From an uncultured Porphyromonadaceae bacterium (lineage in GTDB: Bacteria; Bacteroidota; Bacteroidia; Bacteroidales; Muribaculaceae), in the NCBI GenBank assembly GCA_900548705.1, contig URLF01000002.1, positions 1-57,389 of the forward strand: a DNA stretch of 57,389 nucleotides, in the 5' to 3' direction. The notes below the pieces were generated by a model, which was not told the origin of the DNA, ran no database searches, and saw only the letters and a list, made by a program, of their open reading frames with translations. This document shows, piece after piece, positions 45,133 through 54,810 of the stretch. Both the position numbers and the translations under genes were made by a program. The first letter of the stretch is position 1. The number at the start of each line of letters is the position of its first letter.

Positions 45133-46887
45133 TTATTTGCGGCGTGATTTCTTCTTGAAGACAGCGTAGTGGTCCTCCTCGGGGTTGTCGAAGCGTTCCT
45201 TGCTGCGGCGGGTGGCGGCGTGGGCGTAGTCCTTGTCAGCTTCGGCGATTTCGCTGTATAGACGTTTGCCGAGGAAGTCAGCACCCTTCAGGCCGTTGAC
45301 AACGCGTTTTGCGTCGGTCTTCTTCACGTCGAAAAGGGAGTAGGAGGGGAGTAGGTCGATACGGCCCACATCAACCCTCGGGCCCGGGATGTTCTTGTTG
45401 AGCATCTCGATGAGGTTGCCGGCGAAGAAGCCGTCGCGTTTGCCGACATTGACATACACACGCGCCATGCCTTTCGATGCGGTGCGGCGGTCCTTCTCCT
45501 CGTTGGAGCGGGGCGCGTCATTGCGCTCCTTGCGTTCCTTACGGGGCTTGGCCGATTTCTCGTCGATGAAGTCGATTTTGGGGGCGTCCTTATAATATTC
45601 GAGGAGACGGTGGAACTCCAGCGAGAGGACACGCTTGATTACATCCTCCGAGGAGAGCCATCCGAGTTTTTTCATCACCCCGGGGAGATATTTCTCCATC
45701 TCGTTGTCGTCGACTTCGACGCGCTCGATGCGGTCGGCCAGCGAGAAGAGCTGTTTTTCGATGATATGTTCGGGGCTCGGCACCTCCTTGCGTTCGAAGG
45801 TCTTGCCGATGATACGCTCGATTTCGCGCAGACGTCCCTTCTCGCGGGAGTGGATGATGGCGATGGATACACCTGACTTGCCGGCACGGCCTGTACGGCC
45901 CGAACGGTGGGTGTAGACCGCCGCGTCGTCGGGCAGACCGTAGTTGATGACATGGGTGAGGTCGTCCACATCAAGTCCGCGGGCAGCAACGTCGGTGGCG
46001 ACAAGCAGGGTGATTACCCTGTCGCGGAATTTCTGCATCACCATGTCACGCTGCTGCTGGGAGAGGTCGCCGTGGAGCGAGTCGGCGTTGTAGCCGTCGC
46101 GGATAAGGTTCTCGGCGATTTCCTGTGTGTCGCGGCGTGTGCGGCAGAAAATGATGGCGTAGATGTTGGGGCTGTCGTCGGCGATACGTTTAAGCGCGAG
46201 GTATTTGTCGCGTGCGTTGACCATATAATATATGTGGCGCACATTGGCGGCTCCCTCGTTGCGGGTGCCGACGACGAATTCCTGCGGATTGCGCATGTAC
46301 TTGTTGGCGATGCGGGCGATTTCCTTGGGCATGGTGGCCGAGAACATCAGCATCTTGCGGTTTTCGGGCACATGGTCGAGGATTTCATTGATTGAGTCGA
46401 GGAAGCCCATATTGAGCATCTCGTCGGCCTCGTCGAGGATGACGGTGTGAACATCGTCGAGTTTCACAACGCCACGGTTTATCAGGTCGATTAGACGGCC
46501 CGGAGTGGCCACTATCACCTGCGCGCCGCTCTTCAGGGCGCGAATCTGGCTCTGGATGCTTGACCCGCCATAGACCGGAATGACCTTGATGTCGGGCATG
46601 TATTTAGAGAAATCGGCCAGGTCTGACGCAATCTGGAGACAAAGCTCGCGGGTTGGGGAGAGGATGAGGGCCTGGGGCTTGTCAAGCGCCGGGTCGAGAC
46701 GCTGGAGCACCGGCAGACCGAATGCCGCTGTCTTGCCCGTACCGGTCTGGGCGAGGGCCACGACATCGCCGTCCTCGTTGAGGAGATGGGGTATTACCCG
46801 TTCCTGGACGGGCATAGGGGTTTCAAAACCGAGTTCTTCGACAGCTTTTCTTAAAGGCTCGCTGACGCCTAATTCTTCAAATGTCAT
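45133..46887 (-). CDS. DEAD-box ATP-dependent RNA helicase with DbpA-type RNA-binding domain
   Basis: A 584-residue helicase of the CsdA/DeaD type, acting on structured RNA in ribosome assembly and RNA turnover. Motifs in order: an N-terminal Q motif (GFETPMPVQ), AQTGTGKT (I), PTREL (Ia), TPGRLI (Ib), DEAD (II), SAT (III), ATDVAARGLDVDDL (V) and HRSGRTGRAG (VI). After an acidic, charged linker the C-terminus has a DbpA-like RRM (RVYVNVGKRDGFFAGNLIEML) and a basic tail. The ATG at 46887 (MTFEELGVSE) is the family start; the frame extends back through the promoter. It heads the operon with DUF3256, xseA, xseB and the kinase. Confidence 0.93.
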   Translation of the reverse strand: MTFEELGVSEPLRKAVEELGFETPMPVQERVIPHLLNEDGDVVALAQTGTGKTAAFGLPVLQRLDPALDKPQALILSPTRELCLQIASDLADFSKYMPDIKVIPVYGGSSIQSQIRALKSGAQVIVATPGRLIDLINRGVVKLDDVHTVILDEADEMLNMGFLDSINEILDHVPENRKMLMFSATMPKEIARIANKYMRNPQEFVVGTRNEGAANVRHIYYMVNARDKYLALKRIADDSPNIYAIIFCRTRRDTQEIAENLIRDGYNADSLHGDLSQQQRDMVMQKFRDRVITLLVATDVAARGLDVDDLTHVINYGLPDDAAVYTHRSGRTGRAGKSGVSIAIIHSREKGRLREIERIIGKTFERKEVPSPEHIIEKQLFSLADRIERVEVDDNEMEKYLPGVMKKLGWLSSEDVIKRVLSLEFHRLLEYYKDAPKIDFIDEKSAKPRKERKERNDAPRSNEEKDRRTASKGMARVYVNVGKRDGFFAGNLIEMLNKNIPGPRVDVGRIDLLPSYSLFDVKKTDAKRVVNGLKGADFLGKRLYSEIAEADKDYAHAATRRSKERFDNPEEDHYAVFKKKSRRK

Positions 46888-46987
46888 AATACTTCTGATA
46901 TGTTTCGGAGTTTCATCCGGGGGCGTATCACGCGAAACTGTCGAATATCGAAAATCGGGAAATATCCTCTTCCGGGAAACATCGCTG

Positions 46988-46995
46988 CAAAGATA
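46988..46995 (-). promoter_or_regulatory. -7 box of the DEAD-box helicase operon
   Basis: The minus strand reads TATCTTTG, about 101 bases before the ATG. The long leader fits post-transcriptional control, which is common for cold-shock helicases. Confidence 0.5.
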
Positions 46996-47000
46996 CAACA

Positions 47001-47034
47001 AATGAGGGCCACGAAAAGAATCGCGACCCTCATT
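47001..47034 (-). terminator. Terminator between the DJ-1 gene and the helicase operon
   Basis: An 8-bp perfect stem (47001-47008 with 47027-47034) with A-rich sequence before it and TTGTTGT after it on the minus strand. The plus strand continues with a long T-run, so it may work in both directions. Confidence 0.65.
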
Positions 47035-47111
47035 TTTTTATTTTATTTTGCAAAACGGGGTGACATCCATTGTTTCCAAGCTCCGGATGTCACACTGCCG
47101 TGTCTTCGGTG

Positions 47112-47684
47112 TCAGAAGTAAAAGTTGACGCTCTTGGGGTAGAAGAGCATTCCGGAACCCACCTCCTGGGCGACAGCCTCACCCATCGAGTTGGCCACGA
47201 TGGCCAGGGCGAAACGCATGGCGGCCGAGGGGCCGTTGGCGGTGATGAGGTTGTTGAGGGCGATGACAGGTGAGTCGCGGCGGATGGCAGCGCCCATCTT
47301 CTTTTCGAAACCGGGATAGCAAGTGGCTTCCTTTCCGTCAAGGATTCCGAGGGGGGCAAGCACCACGGCGGGCGCGGCACAGATGGCGGCTATCTTACCC
47401 GAGGCAGACTGGTTGATGAGGAGGGAATTGAGAGGGGCGAATTTCGACAGGTTCTCCGCTCCGGGCATTCCTCCGGGGATAATCAGCCATTCGGGTGTTA
47501 TGAAGTCGGTCTTGTCATAAACAAGGTCAGTTGTGACTGGTATTCCGTGGGCACCTATTACGGTGTGGCTGTCTGTGATCGATACGGTCTTGATGTCCAT
47601 TCCCGCACGGCGCATCACATCAACTACGGTAAGAGCTTCAATCTCTTCGAAGCCGGCGGCAAGAAAAATGTAAGAAGTGTTCAT
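47112..47684 (-). CDS. DJ-1/PfpI family protein (YajL/ThiJ type)
   Basis: A 190-residue glutamine-amidotransferase-like protein. The N-terminal FLAAGFEEIEALTVVDVMRR is the DJ-1 pattern, including the Glu that hydrogen-bonds the catalytic cysteine. The nucleophile elbow is AAICAAPAVVL with Cys102. NGPSAAMRFALAIV closes the family pattern. Members act as chaperones or deglycases for glycated protein and nucleotides; the exact activity is debated. A full promoter lies upstream (47784-47814), and the gene is divergent from apbE. Confidence 0.9.
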   Translation of the reverse strand: MNTSYIFLAAGFEEIEALTVVDVMRRAGMDIKTVSITDSHTVIGAHGIPVTTDLVYDKTDFITPEWLIIPGGMPGAENLSKFAPLNSLLINQSASGKIAAICAAPAVVLAPLGILDGKEATCYPGFEKKMGAAIRRDSPVIALNNLITANGPSAAMRFALAIVANSMGEAVAQEVGSGMLFYPKSVNFYF

Positions 47685-47783
47685 GACAAAAATCGGTGTT
47701 AGGTCGGTTGGTTAGAGTTGTTTTTTTTAATAAACGCGAGAGGCTGAAAGCATCCTCCCGCAAGCACGTCTTGTTAGATAACA

Positions 47784-47814
47784 CAAAATTACTAATATTT
47801 GTTCTGAAACGCAA
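47784..47814 (-). promoter_or_regulatory. Promoter of the DJ-1 gene
   Basis: The minus strand shows TTG (47814-47812), a 20-base spacer and TAATTTTG (47791-47784). The leader is about 95 bases. Confidence 0.7.
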
Positions 47815-47834
47815 GAAAATTTTTTATAATTTTG
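47803..47834 (+). promoter_or_regulatory. Promoter of apbE
   Basis: TAATTTTG (47827-47834) with TCTG 20 bases upstream (47803-47806). The expected transcription start is near 47840, overlapping the first in-frame ATG (47839) and pointing to a later translation start. It interleaves with the divergent DJ-1 promoter. Confidence 0.6.
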
Positions 47835-47862
47835 CGATATGAAGCAAAAAAAATCTGTTTTT

Positions 47863-48858
47863 ATGGTTCGGATGGCGGTCTCTTTCGGGATTGTCAGCGC
47901 GTTTCTGCTCTCAGGTTGCGGCAGGGCCGCGGAATGGCGACAGGCCACCGGGGCTGTCTGGAACACCGTCTATACGATTACATATGAGTCTGACCGCGAC
48001 ATGTCGGATTCCATACAGGAGGTGTTTCGAAAAGTGGAGATGTCCCTCTCCCCGTTCAATGAGAAATCGTTGGTGTCGAGGGTCAACCGCGACGAGACAG
48101 CCGCTACCGACAGTCTGCTGAGATATGTCTTCCGGATGTCTTCGGATGTCTGCCGCCGTTCAGGGGGCCGGTTTGACCCCACGGTTTCCCCTGCGGTCAA
48201 CCTCTGGAAGTTCGGTTATACCGGGAAAGTCGATGCTGATGAGAGCTGGGAGCCGTCGCGGGCGCAAATCGACAGTGTGATGGCTTATGTCGGAATTCTC
48301 GACTGCCGGATAGATTCCGCCGGGATGATACATAAGAAGCATCCGATGACCACATTCAACTTCTCGGCCATCACCAAGGGGTATGCCTGCGATTTGATGG
48401 CCGACATGTTCCGTCGCAACGGAGTGGAGAATGCTATGGTAGAAATCGGCGGGGAGGTGACCGTGAGGGGACACAGCCCCCGGGGTGGCAAATGGTGTCT
48501 TCAGGTCGATGCTCCTGTCGAGGATGAAGGCGCACCGACCCACCAGAGGCTTGAAACCATAGATGTCACGGACTGCGGAGTGGCCACCTCCGGCAATTAC
48601 CGCAACTATCATATGAGTTCGCGGGGGAAAGTAGGCCACACAATCAATCCCCTGACCGGTGAACCATGCCGTAACACATTGCTGTCGGTAACGGTCATCG
48701 CCCCGACTTGCGCCGAGGCCGATGCGTATGCCACCGCCGCGATGGCTTCCCCGTGTGTCAGCTTTGCGGATTCCATCCTTTCGGGAGCCGGGGTGCGCGC
48801 GATTGTCGTGTCAGTGGCTCCTGACGGTCAGCGGTTTGTGGTCAGCCATATCGAATGA
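47863..48858 (+). CDS. apbE: FAD:protein FMN transferase ApbE (lipoprotein)
   Basis: ApbE attaches FMN to threonine of membrane flavoproteins such as Na+-NQR and Rnf subunits. The 331-residue product has a lipoprotein signal ending LLSGC and then the ApbE domain: GAVWNTVYTITY, RSGGRFDPTVSPAVNLWKFG, the NFSAITKGYACDLMADMF segment (binding-site Lys), VEIGGEV and GHTINPLTGEP with Mg-binding residues near ATAAMA. The first ATG (47839) would fall about on the predicted transcription start, so the ATG at 47863 (MVRMAVSFG) is preferred; it gives an 18-residue signal peptide. A strong terminator follows. Confidence 0.9.
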   Translation: MVRMAVSFGIVSAFLLSGCGRAAEWRQATGAVWNTVYTITYESDRDMSDSIQEVFRKVEMSLSPFNEKSLVSRVNRDETAATDSLLRYVFRMSSDVCRRSGGRFDPTVSPAVNLWKFGYTGKVDADESWEPSRAQIDSVMAYVGILDCRIDSAGMIHKKHPMTTFNFSAITKGYACDLMADMFRRNGVENAMVEIGGEVTVRGHSPRGGKWCLQVDAPVEDEGAPTHQRLETIDVTDCGVATSGNYRNYHMSSRGKVGHTINPLTGEPCRNTLLSVTVIAPTCAEADAYATAAMASPCVSFADSILSGAGVRAIVVSVAPDGQRFVVSHIE

Positions 48859-48880
48859 CGCGCCACGACGGGATATTACG

Positions 48881-48920
48881 CAACAAGGGCTGTCTCACGA
48901 CAGCCCTTGTTGTTTATCTT
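48881..48920 (+). terminator. Terminator after apbE
   Basis: A perfect 14-bp stem (48881-48894 with 48899-48912) with TCAC loop, then TTTATCTTT. Confidence 0.9.
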
Positions 48921-49179
48921 TAACCTTAAATCTAATACCATGAAAAAACACAGTGCAAATACAGTATTTATACCATCAAAACATCCTTGGGGCGGGATGG
49001 TTCAACAGAGATTTTGATTTAACTTTCTTTAACATCGAGATATTTTACAGCTTCGTGAAAACTACCTACCTTTATATCGCGAAATCCACTCGCGTAATAA
49101 CAATCGTGGATAGGTTTCGTGGGGTAAGCCAGCCCTGCGAGATTCTACATTATATTACCATGTGCAATTTTAAAGAGCG
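48921..49179 (+). other. Gap before the response regulator with one 25-codon frame
   Basis: The stretch from the apbE terminator to 49180 has no clear gene. An ATG at 48940 opens MKKHSANTVFIPSKHPWGGM and stops at 49017; it may be a remnant or a leader peptide. No Shine-Dalgarno sequence or good TAnnTTTG box is visible; TACCTTTA at about 49066-49073 is the nearest match. The sequence is AT-rich compared with the coding DNA around it. Confidence 0.4.
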
Positions 49180-49887
49180 ATGAGAATCAGAATCCTTGTG
49201 ATTGACGACGAAGAATCCTACTGTGAGATTCTAAAATATAACCTCCAGCGTGAAGGCTACGAGGTAGACACGGCTGAATCAGCCGAGGATGCCTTGCGTC
49301 TTGACCTGTCGATTTACCAGCTTATGATAGTCGACATAATGATGGAGCGGCTGAGTGGTTTCGACTTCGCCAAACGGGTGCGCAACAATCCCTCCACCGA
49401 GAATACCCCGATAATCTTCTGTTCGGCTCTCAACGGAGAGGATGACACAGTCATGGGGCTCAATATCGGAGCCGACGACTATATCACCAAGCCGTTCACC
49501 ATCGGCGAGGTAATCGCCAGGGTCAGGGCGGTATTGCGCCGTACCCAGGCATCACAGCAGGTGGCATACAACGCCTCCAAGAGCAATTACGAGCCTGACA
49601 TCACATTCAAGACCCTTCGTCTTGACCGTAACAACAAAATCTGTTATATCGACGGGAAAGAGGTGGTGCTGACCAAGAAGGAGATTCAGCTGCTGCTCTT
49701 TTTCCTGACCCACCGTGAAAGGATTCATTCGCGTGACGAGATAATGAACCAGGTGTGGGGTAACCAGGAGGTTTCCAACCGGGCGATAGACACCAACATA
49801 ACCCGTTTGCGCCAGAAAATCGGACAGTATGGCGACCATATCGTCACACGTCTCGGTTTCGGCTACGGGTTCAAGGCTGAAATCTGA
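49180..49887 (+). CDS. OmpR/PhoB-family response regulator
   Basis: A 235-residue transcriptional regulator. The receiver domain has IDDEE (acidic pocket, 8-12), the phosphoacceptor Asp52 in LMIVDIMME, CSA (switch Ser/Thr) and ADDYITKPF with the conserved Lys. The C-terminal winged helix (about 140-235) shows LTKKEIQLLLFFLTH, RDEIMNQVWG, a recognition helix in SNRAIDTNITRLRQKIG and the wing RLGFGYGF. It ends two bases before the GTG start of the kinase gene and pairs with it. Confidence 0.95.
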   Translation: MRIRILVIDDEESYCEILKYNLQREGYEVDTAESAEDALRLDLSIYQLMIVDIMMERLSGFDFAKRVRNNPSTENTPIIFCSALNGEDDTVMGLNIGADDYITKPFTIGEVIARVRAVLRRTQASQQVAYNASKSNYEPDITFKTLRLDRNNKICYIDGKEVVLTKKEIQLLLFFLTHRERIHSRDEIMNQVWGNQEVSNRAIDTNITRLRQKIGQYGDHIVTRLGFGYGFKAEI

Positions 49888-49889
49888 CA

Positions 49890-51518
49890 GTGGATAGCAA
49901 AAAAACAGACAATACAGCAAACAAAAACCGGTTCCCCGGCAAAAGACGCCTGAGGTATCAGCTTAAGCTGTTCCTCATAGCCATCATATGCCTGTGGGGC
50001 GTGGTCGGCGTGTTCGCGGGTCTGGAATACCGCAATGTGAAACGCTACCGTGTGGAATCATTGGCCAGCAGTGTTGACCTCGCTGTTGGCAATATCCTCG
50101 CGGGCCACGACGAAGGACGCGACATGAGGCCCTTCATGAACTTCCTTGAGAGTTATCTGGAGGATTCGCCGCTGAAAGGGATGAGTATGTCGATATATGA
50201 CGCGGGAACCGGGCGACTGCTCTATTCCCACGGTCCGGCAATTACCGAAATCCCGGCCGTGGCAGTCGGAGAGGAGCCGACTCTCAGGGCCGACGGCACA
50301 CGTTCCCTCCAGGTGTTCAACCTCCAACTCAAGGATGGCCGCAAAATCTTCCTTTACAACAAAGGGGAATCGGCTGACGGGGAGATAATAATCCATACCT
50401 ATCTGCCCCAGTCAGGAGAAGTTGACAACGCCATATCTATCGGTCCGACATTCTGGCTGATTGTGCTGTTTGTCGGTCTGGTCGGAACGGTGGCGGCATG
50501 GGTAGTCACAGCCCATCAGGCCAAAAACATATCCCTCCCCCATGATTTCGCGTCGCGAGCCGCTTCCGACCGTGAGTTCATACCGATGGGCGATTTCCCG
50601 AAGGATGAAATCGGTGACATCTCGCGTCAGATCGTGGCGATATACAACGCCCGTATGCAGGCCAATGTGCGCCGCGAGCGAGAGCATGTCATCGCCCTCA
50701 AGGCCACTGAGGAGAAGAACAATCTCAAACGGGTGATGACCAACAACATCTCCCATGAGCTGAAAACACCTATCGGCATCATTCGCTCTTATCTTGAGAT
50801 GATTCTTTCCAACCCTGACATGAGCGCCGATGAGCGGAATTATTTCCTTGGAAAGGCACAGAACAATGTGGAACGCCTTGTGGCGATGATGAACGACCTC
50901 TCGACGATGACACGCCTGGAGGAGTCGAACGACAAAATCCCCATCTCTGACATCGATTTCCATGACCTTGTCTTTTCCCTGGCTGAGGATTTCACCCAGA
51001 GCGGCCTGTTGAAGTCGATGGACTTCCGATACAACATTCCCCTGGATTGCCATATCTACGGCAACGGGGAGCTGCTAATCGGAATGCTTTCCAACCTGAC
51101 GAAGAATGCCGTAGCTTATTCCCAGGGTACAGAGACAGGTATTGTGCTTATGGGCCGCAACGCCAACTTCTATACCTTCTCGTTCTATGACAACGGGGTA
51201 GGGGTCGGCGAGGAACATCTGAGCCACCTTTTCGACCGCTTCTACCGTATCGACACCGGGCGCTCGCGGAAGGTAGGCGGGACAGGTCTTGGATTGCCTA
51301 TCGTGAAGAGCGCGGTCAACACCATGGGGGGCAGCATCACGGTCAGGAACCGCCGTGGCGGAGGTCTTGAATTCGTGTTCACATTGCGAAGGGTCAAGGA
51401 TGCGGCCAATGGCGACGGGACTAAAACATCAACCCCTGTGGGCGATAATCCGGAGGCAGGCGGCAATGAGGGGAAGACGCAGACTCCGGAAGTGCAGACA
51501 CCCCCGGCAGGAGCGTAA
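49890..51518 (+). CDS. Sensor histidine kinase paired with the OmpR-family regulator
   Basis: A 542-residue inner-membrane kinase starting at GTG 49890; no nearer ATG keeps the N-terminus. Membrane helices at about 26-46 and 186-206 enclose a 140-residue periplasmic sensor. A HAMP-like linker is followed by the H-box NNISHELKTPIGIIRSY with His289, the N-box NLTKNAVAYSQG, G1 YDNGVGVGEEHLSHLFDRFY and G2 GGTGLGLPIVKSAVN. The tail after residue 500 is low-complexity (G, T, P, E). The next gene downstream is porW. Confidence 0.93.
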   Translation: MDSKKTDNTANKNRFPGKRRLRYQLKLFLIAIICLWGVVGVFAGLEYRNVKRYRVESLASSVDLAVGNILAGHDEGRDMRPFMNFLESYLEDSPLKGMSMSIYDAGTGRLLYSHGPAITEIPAVAVGEEPTLRADGTRSLQVFNLQLKDGRKIFLYNKGESADGEIIIHTYLPQSGEVDNAISIGPTFWLIVLFVGLVGTVAAWVVTAHQAKNISLPHDFASRAASDREFIPMGDFPKDEIGDISRQIVAIYNARMQANVRREREHVIALKATEEKNNLKRVMTNNISHELKTPIGIIRSYLEMILSNPDMSADERNYFLGKAQNNVERLVAMMNDLSTMTRLEESNDKIPISDIDFHDLVFSLAEDFTQSGLLKSMDFRYNIPLDCHIYGNGELLIGMLSNLTKNAVAYSQGTETGIVLMGRNANFYTFSFYDNGVGVGEEHLSHLFDRFYRIDTGRSRKVGGTGLGLPIVKSAVNTMGGSITVRNRRGGGLEFVFTLRRVKDAANGDGTKTSTPVGDNPEAGGNEGKTQTPEVQTPPAGA

Positions 51519-51596
51519 AATAATAAGGTGGTCGTGGCCGTTATAACTAAGAGGGACGGCCCGACGGCCTTCCTTACTACAAACAGTGAAGAAAAG

Positions 51597-54500
51597 ATGA
51601 CCCGACCCGGCGCTCCTAAACTTCTATTCTGGCTCTTGGTGGCGGTGGCTCTCACAGCCTCCGCGCTGTCGTCTTGTTCCCCGAAGAAAAACAATGCCGC
51701 CACGCGCAAGTATCAGGCGTTCATCACCCGGTACAACATCTATTACAATGGCGACACCCACTATAAGGAGACCCTGAAGGAGATGGAGGATGGCTACCAG
51801 GATGATTACTCATCCCTTTTGTTGATTCATCCGGCTGTCGCTAGGGGGAACTCCAAGGCTCCGCAACCTTCCGGCAATTTCGACCGCTCGATAGAGAAGG
51901 CCCAGAAGGCGATACAGCTCCGCTCGATAAAGAAAAAGCCCAAGAAACAACCCGGAAAATCATCAGATCCCGCTTACAAGGAGTGGATGAAACGCGATGA
52001 GTATAACCCGTTCCTCCACAATGCGTGGCTGATGATGGGGCGCAGCCAGTATCTCAACGGGGATTTCCTCGGGGCAGCATCGACATTCTTCTATATATCA
52101 CGCCATTTCTCCTGGCTTCCGAAGACTGTCACGGAGGCTCGTCTTTGGGAAGCCCGCTCATACCTGGCGATGGATTGGCTCTTCGAGGCCGAGACCATCC
52201 TGCGTCGCGTCAAACCTGAGACAGACCTCATTGACGGGGAGCTGAAAGGGCTGTATTACACCTCCGAGGCTGACCTGCTGATAAAGGAGAAGGAATGGGA
52301 AAAGGGAGCCGAGATGTTGCGGATGGCCATTCCCCATGTCTCGAAGCCCCAGCGTACCCGTCTCAATTTCCTGTTGGGACAGGTGTATTCACGTGCGGGG
52401 AAGAAAGACCTTGCCTACAAGGCGTTCCAGGCAGCCGGAGGAAGCTCTTCGGCATCATACCGCACCAAATTCAATGCCCGCATCAAGCAGAGTGAGGTGT
52501 TCACCGGTGAGGATATCGCCAAGGAGGTAGGTGCGTTGCGCCGTATGACCCGTTACGACCGCAACAAGGAGTATCTCGACCAGATATATTACGCCATAGG
52601 CAACCTCTATCTCTCGCGCCGCGACACGACCAAGGCAATCGAGAACTATGAGCTGGCTGTGGAGAAATCCACGCGTTCGGGCATCGACAAGGCCATGGCG
52701 CAACTGACCCTCGGAGGCCTTTATTATGATCGTCGGCTTTACGCCAAGGCGCAGCCGTGCTATTCGGAGGCGTTGCCGCTGATTCCTGACAATTATCCCG
52801 ACTACGCGGTGCTGAAACGCCGCAGCGATGTGCTTGACGAGCTTGCTGTCTATTCCCAGAATGTTGAATTGCAGGACTCGCTGTTGCGGTTGGCGGCGAT
52901 GACCCCCGAGCAGCAGATGAAGGTCATAGAGAAACTGATTGCCGATCTGAAGGAGAAGGAGAAGAAGGAGGCTGAGGCCGCCGCCCGTGAGGAGTTCCTT
53001 GCCAACCGGGGGCAGGATGGCCTGCAGGATCAGAACAACCAGGTGTTCACGATGAACAACGGAGACGACTCCTGGTATTTCTACAATACAGCCACCAAAA
53101 ACGCCTGACGCACCGAGTTCCAGCGTCGGTGGGGTAACCGAAAACTGGAGGATGACTGGCGGAGACGTAACAAGCAGACATTCAGTTTCAACGACTTCGG
53201 AGCTGACACCACGTCTGGGGAGAAAGCCCCGGAGGAGGGGGATGTCCCGGCTGATTCCGTGGCCGCACCTGACCAGGAGGCCATGCAGAGAGAGAATGAC
53301 CCGCATTTCCCGGAGTATTACCTCAAGCAGATTCCGAAGACTGATCTGGAGAAGCAGACAGCCAATGACATCATACAGGAGGGACTTTACAATATGGGTG
53401 TCATCCTGAAGGACAAGATGGAGGATTTCCCGGCCGCAGAGACCGAGTTCGAGACCCTGCTGCGCCGTTATCCCGACAACATATACCGTCTGGACGCGTA
53501 TTACAACCTCTACCTGATGTTCATGCGCGCCGGAGAGATGGCCAAGGCTGAGCGATACCGTCAGCTGATTCTGACTGAGTTCCCCGACACCAAATACGGG
53601 CTTGCCCTGCGTGATCCCGACTACATCGGTTCGCTCCGGCGCATGCAGGAGATGGAAGGACAACTTTATGACCAGGCTCTTGACGCTTACCTCGACAACG
53701 ACAATGCCGAGGTGCATGCCTTGTACTCCACCGTCGGCAAGGATTTCCCGCTGAGCAAGCTGATGCCTAAATTCATGTTCCTGGAGGCGTTGTCATACGT
53801 TACTGACCGGAAGCCGGAGGAATTCAAGAAGACCCTCATGGAGATGCTTGAACGCTATCCCAACACCGACCTCACCGAGTTCGCGTCCTCATATCTCAAG
53901 GGACTGGCTCAGGGACGCAAGCTTCAGCACGGCGTGTCGAATATGAGGGGTATGCTCTGGGATACCCGTCTTGGCAATGACTCCATTCCCTCGGACACCA
54001 CTGAACTCAAATTCGACCTCGATCCCTCGCAGCAACAGCTGCTTGTGCTGTTGTTCCCCACGGATGAGATAAATCCCAACGCGCTGCTGTTTGAGGTGGC
54101 CCGTCACAACTTCTCATCATTCGTGGTGAAGGATTTTGACCTTGAGCAGATGAACTTCGGACGGCTCGGACTCCTTATAATAAAGGGCTTCGAGAATGTC
54201 AACGAAATCAATCATTACCTAAAGGTGATGAATTCCTCGACCCAGCTGGAATTGCCCCCCCAAGTAAGGCCGGTGGTGATTTCGGTCAAGAACTTCGACA
54301 CGCTGTTGCGGGGTGGCGGCTCGTTTGACGAGTATTTCAAATATATGCGCGACAAGACCTATGAGGACACCCAGGAGAGGGTGCTTCCATCGGAATTCTT
54401 CGAGCATGAACCGCCCGGAGTGCGTCCCGAGGGATATGAGGATGAGACCTCAGATGCCGACGCCCCGGCAACCGAACCTGAGCCTGAGGTTACCGTCGAG

Positions 54501-54803
54501 CCGTCGGAAGCGGATGATTCAGAGCCTGAGGCCAAGCCTGATGTGATGCCCGTGCCTCAGCCGGAAAGCAAGCCGAAACCGAAACCGGAAGCTGAACCGG
54601 AGCAGAAGCAGGAGCCTGAACCGGAACAGCAACCCAAGCCGGAATCCGCACCTGCGCCGGAAAAACCGGCGGCGACTCCCCTCCCGGAGAAACCCAAGCC
54701 TGAGGCTCAACAGACCAAACCGGCACCGACCCCAGCCACTCCCGCACCCGTCCTTCCCGATTATCCGGAGGGTTCGGAGGGTGATGACCCACTGTTAGAC
54801 TGA
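51597..54803 (+). pseudogene. porW: PorW/SprE-like TPR lipoprotein of the type IX secretion system, interrupted by an in-frame TGA
   Basis: PorW (SprE in Flavobacterium) is a periplasmic TPR lipoprotein linking the type IX motor to the outer-membrane secretion complex. The ATG at 51597 gives a lipoprotein signal ending ALSSC. TPR-like helices fill about 120-430. A TGA at 53106-53108 stops translation after 503 residues (WYFYNTATKNA). The same frame then continues without another stop for 565 codons through RTEFQRRWGNRKLEDDW, a segment that follows the same landmark in intact homologues, more TPR-like helices, and a tail of about 110 residues rich in P, E and K. Intact length would be about 1068, close to the family. 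From recalled homologues the interrupted position is usually Gly, so GGA to TGA is the likely change. porX begins 8 bases later. Confidence 0.8.
53106..53131 (+). other. In-frame TGA with a hairpin directly downstream inside porW
   Basis: TGA at 53106-53108 is followed by C and, two bases on, by a perfect 6-bp hairpin (CACCGA 53111-53116, loop of 9, TCGGTG 53126-53131). Other genes in the window use TGA as a stop, so the code is normal here. Confidence 0.85.
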
Positions 54804-54810
54804 TTGACAA

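Noticed and set aside
48953..49183. 76-residue frame starting at GTG before the response regulator
   Set aside because: It has no family features, overlaps the regulator start and lies in AT-rich spacer.
53106..53131. Selenocysteine insertion at the porW TGA, with the hairpin as a SECIS element
   Set aside because: From recalled homologues the position is glycine, not cysteine. The hairpin is short and lacks the bulged-U/GGU loop pattern, and no selenium genes are in the window.
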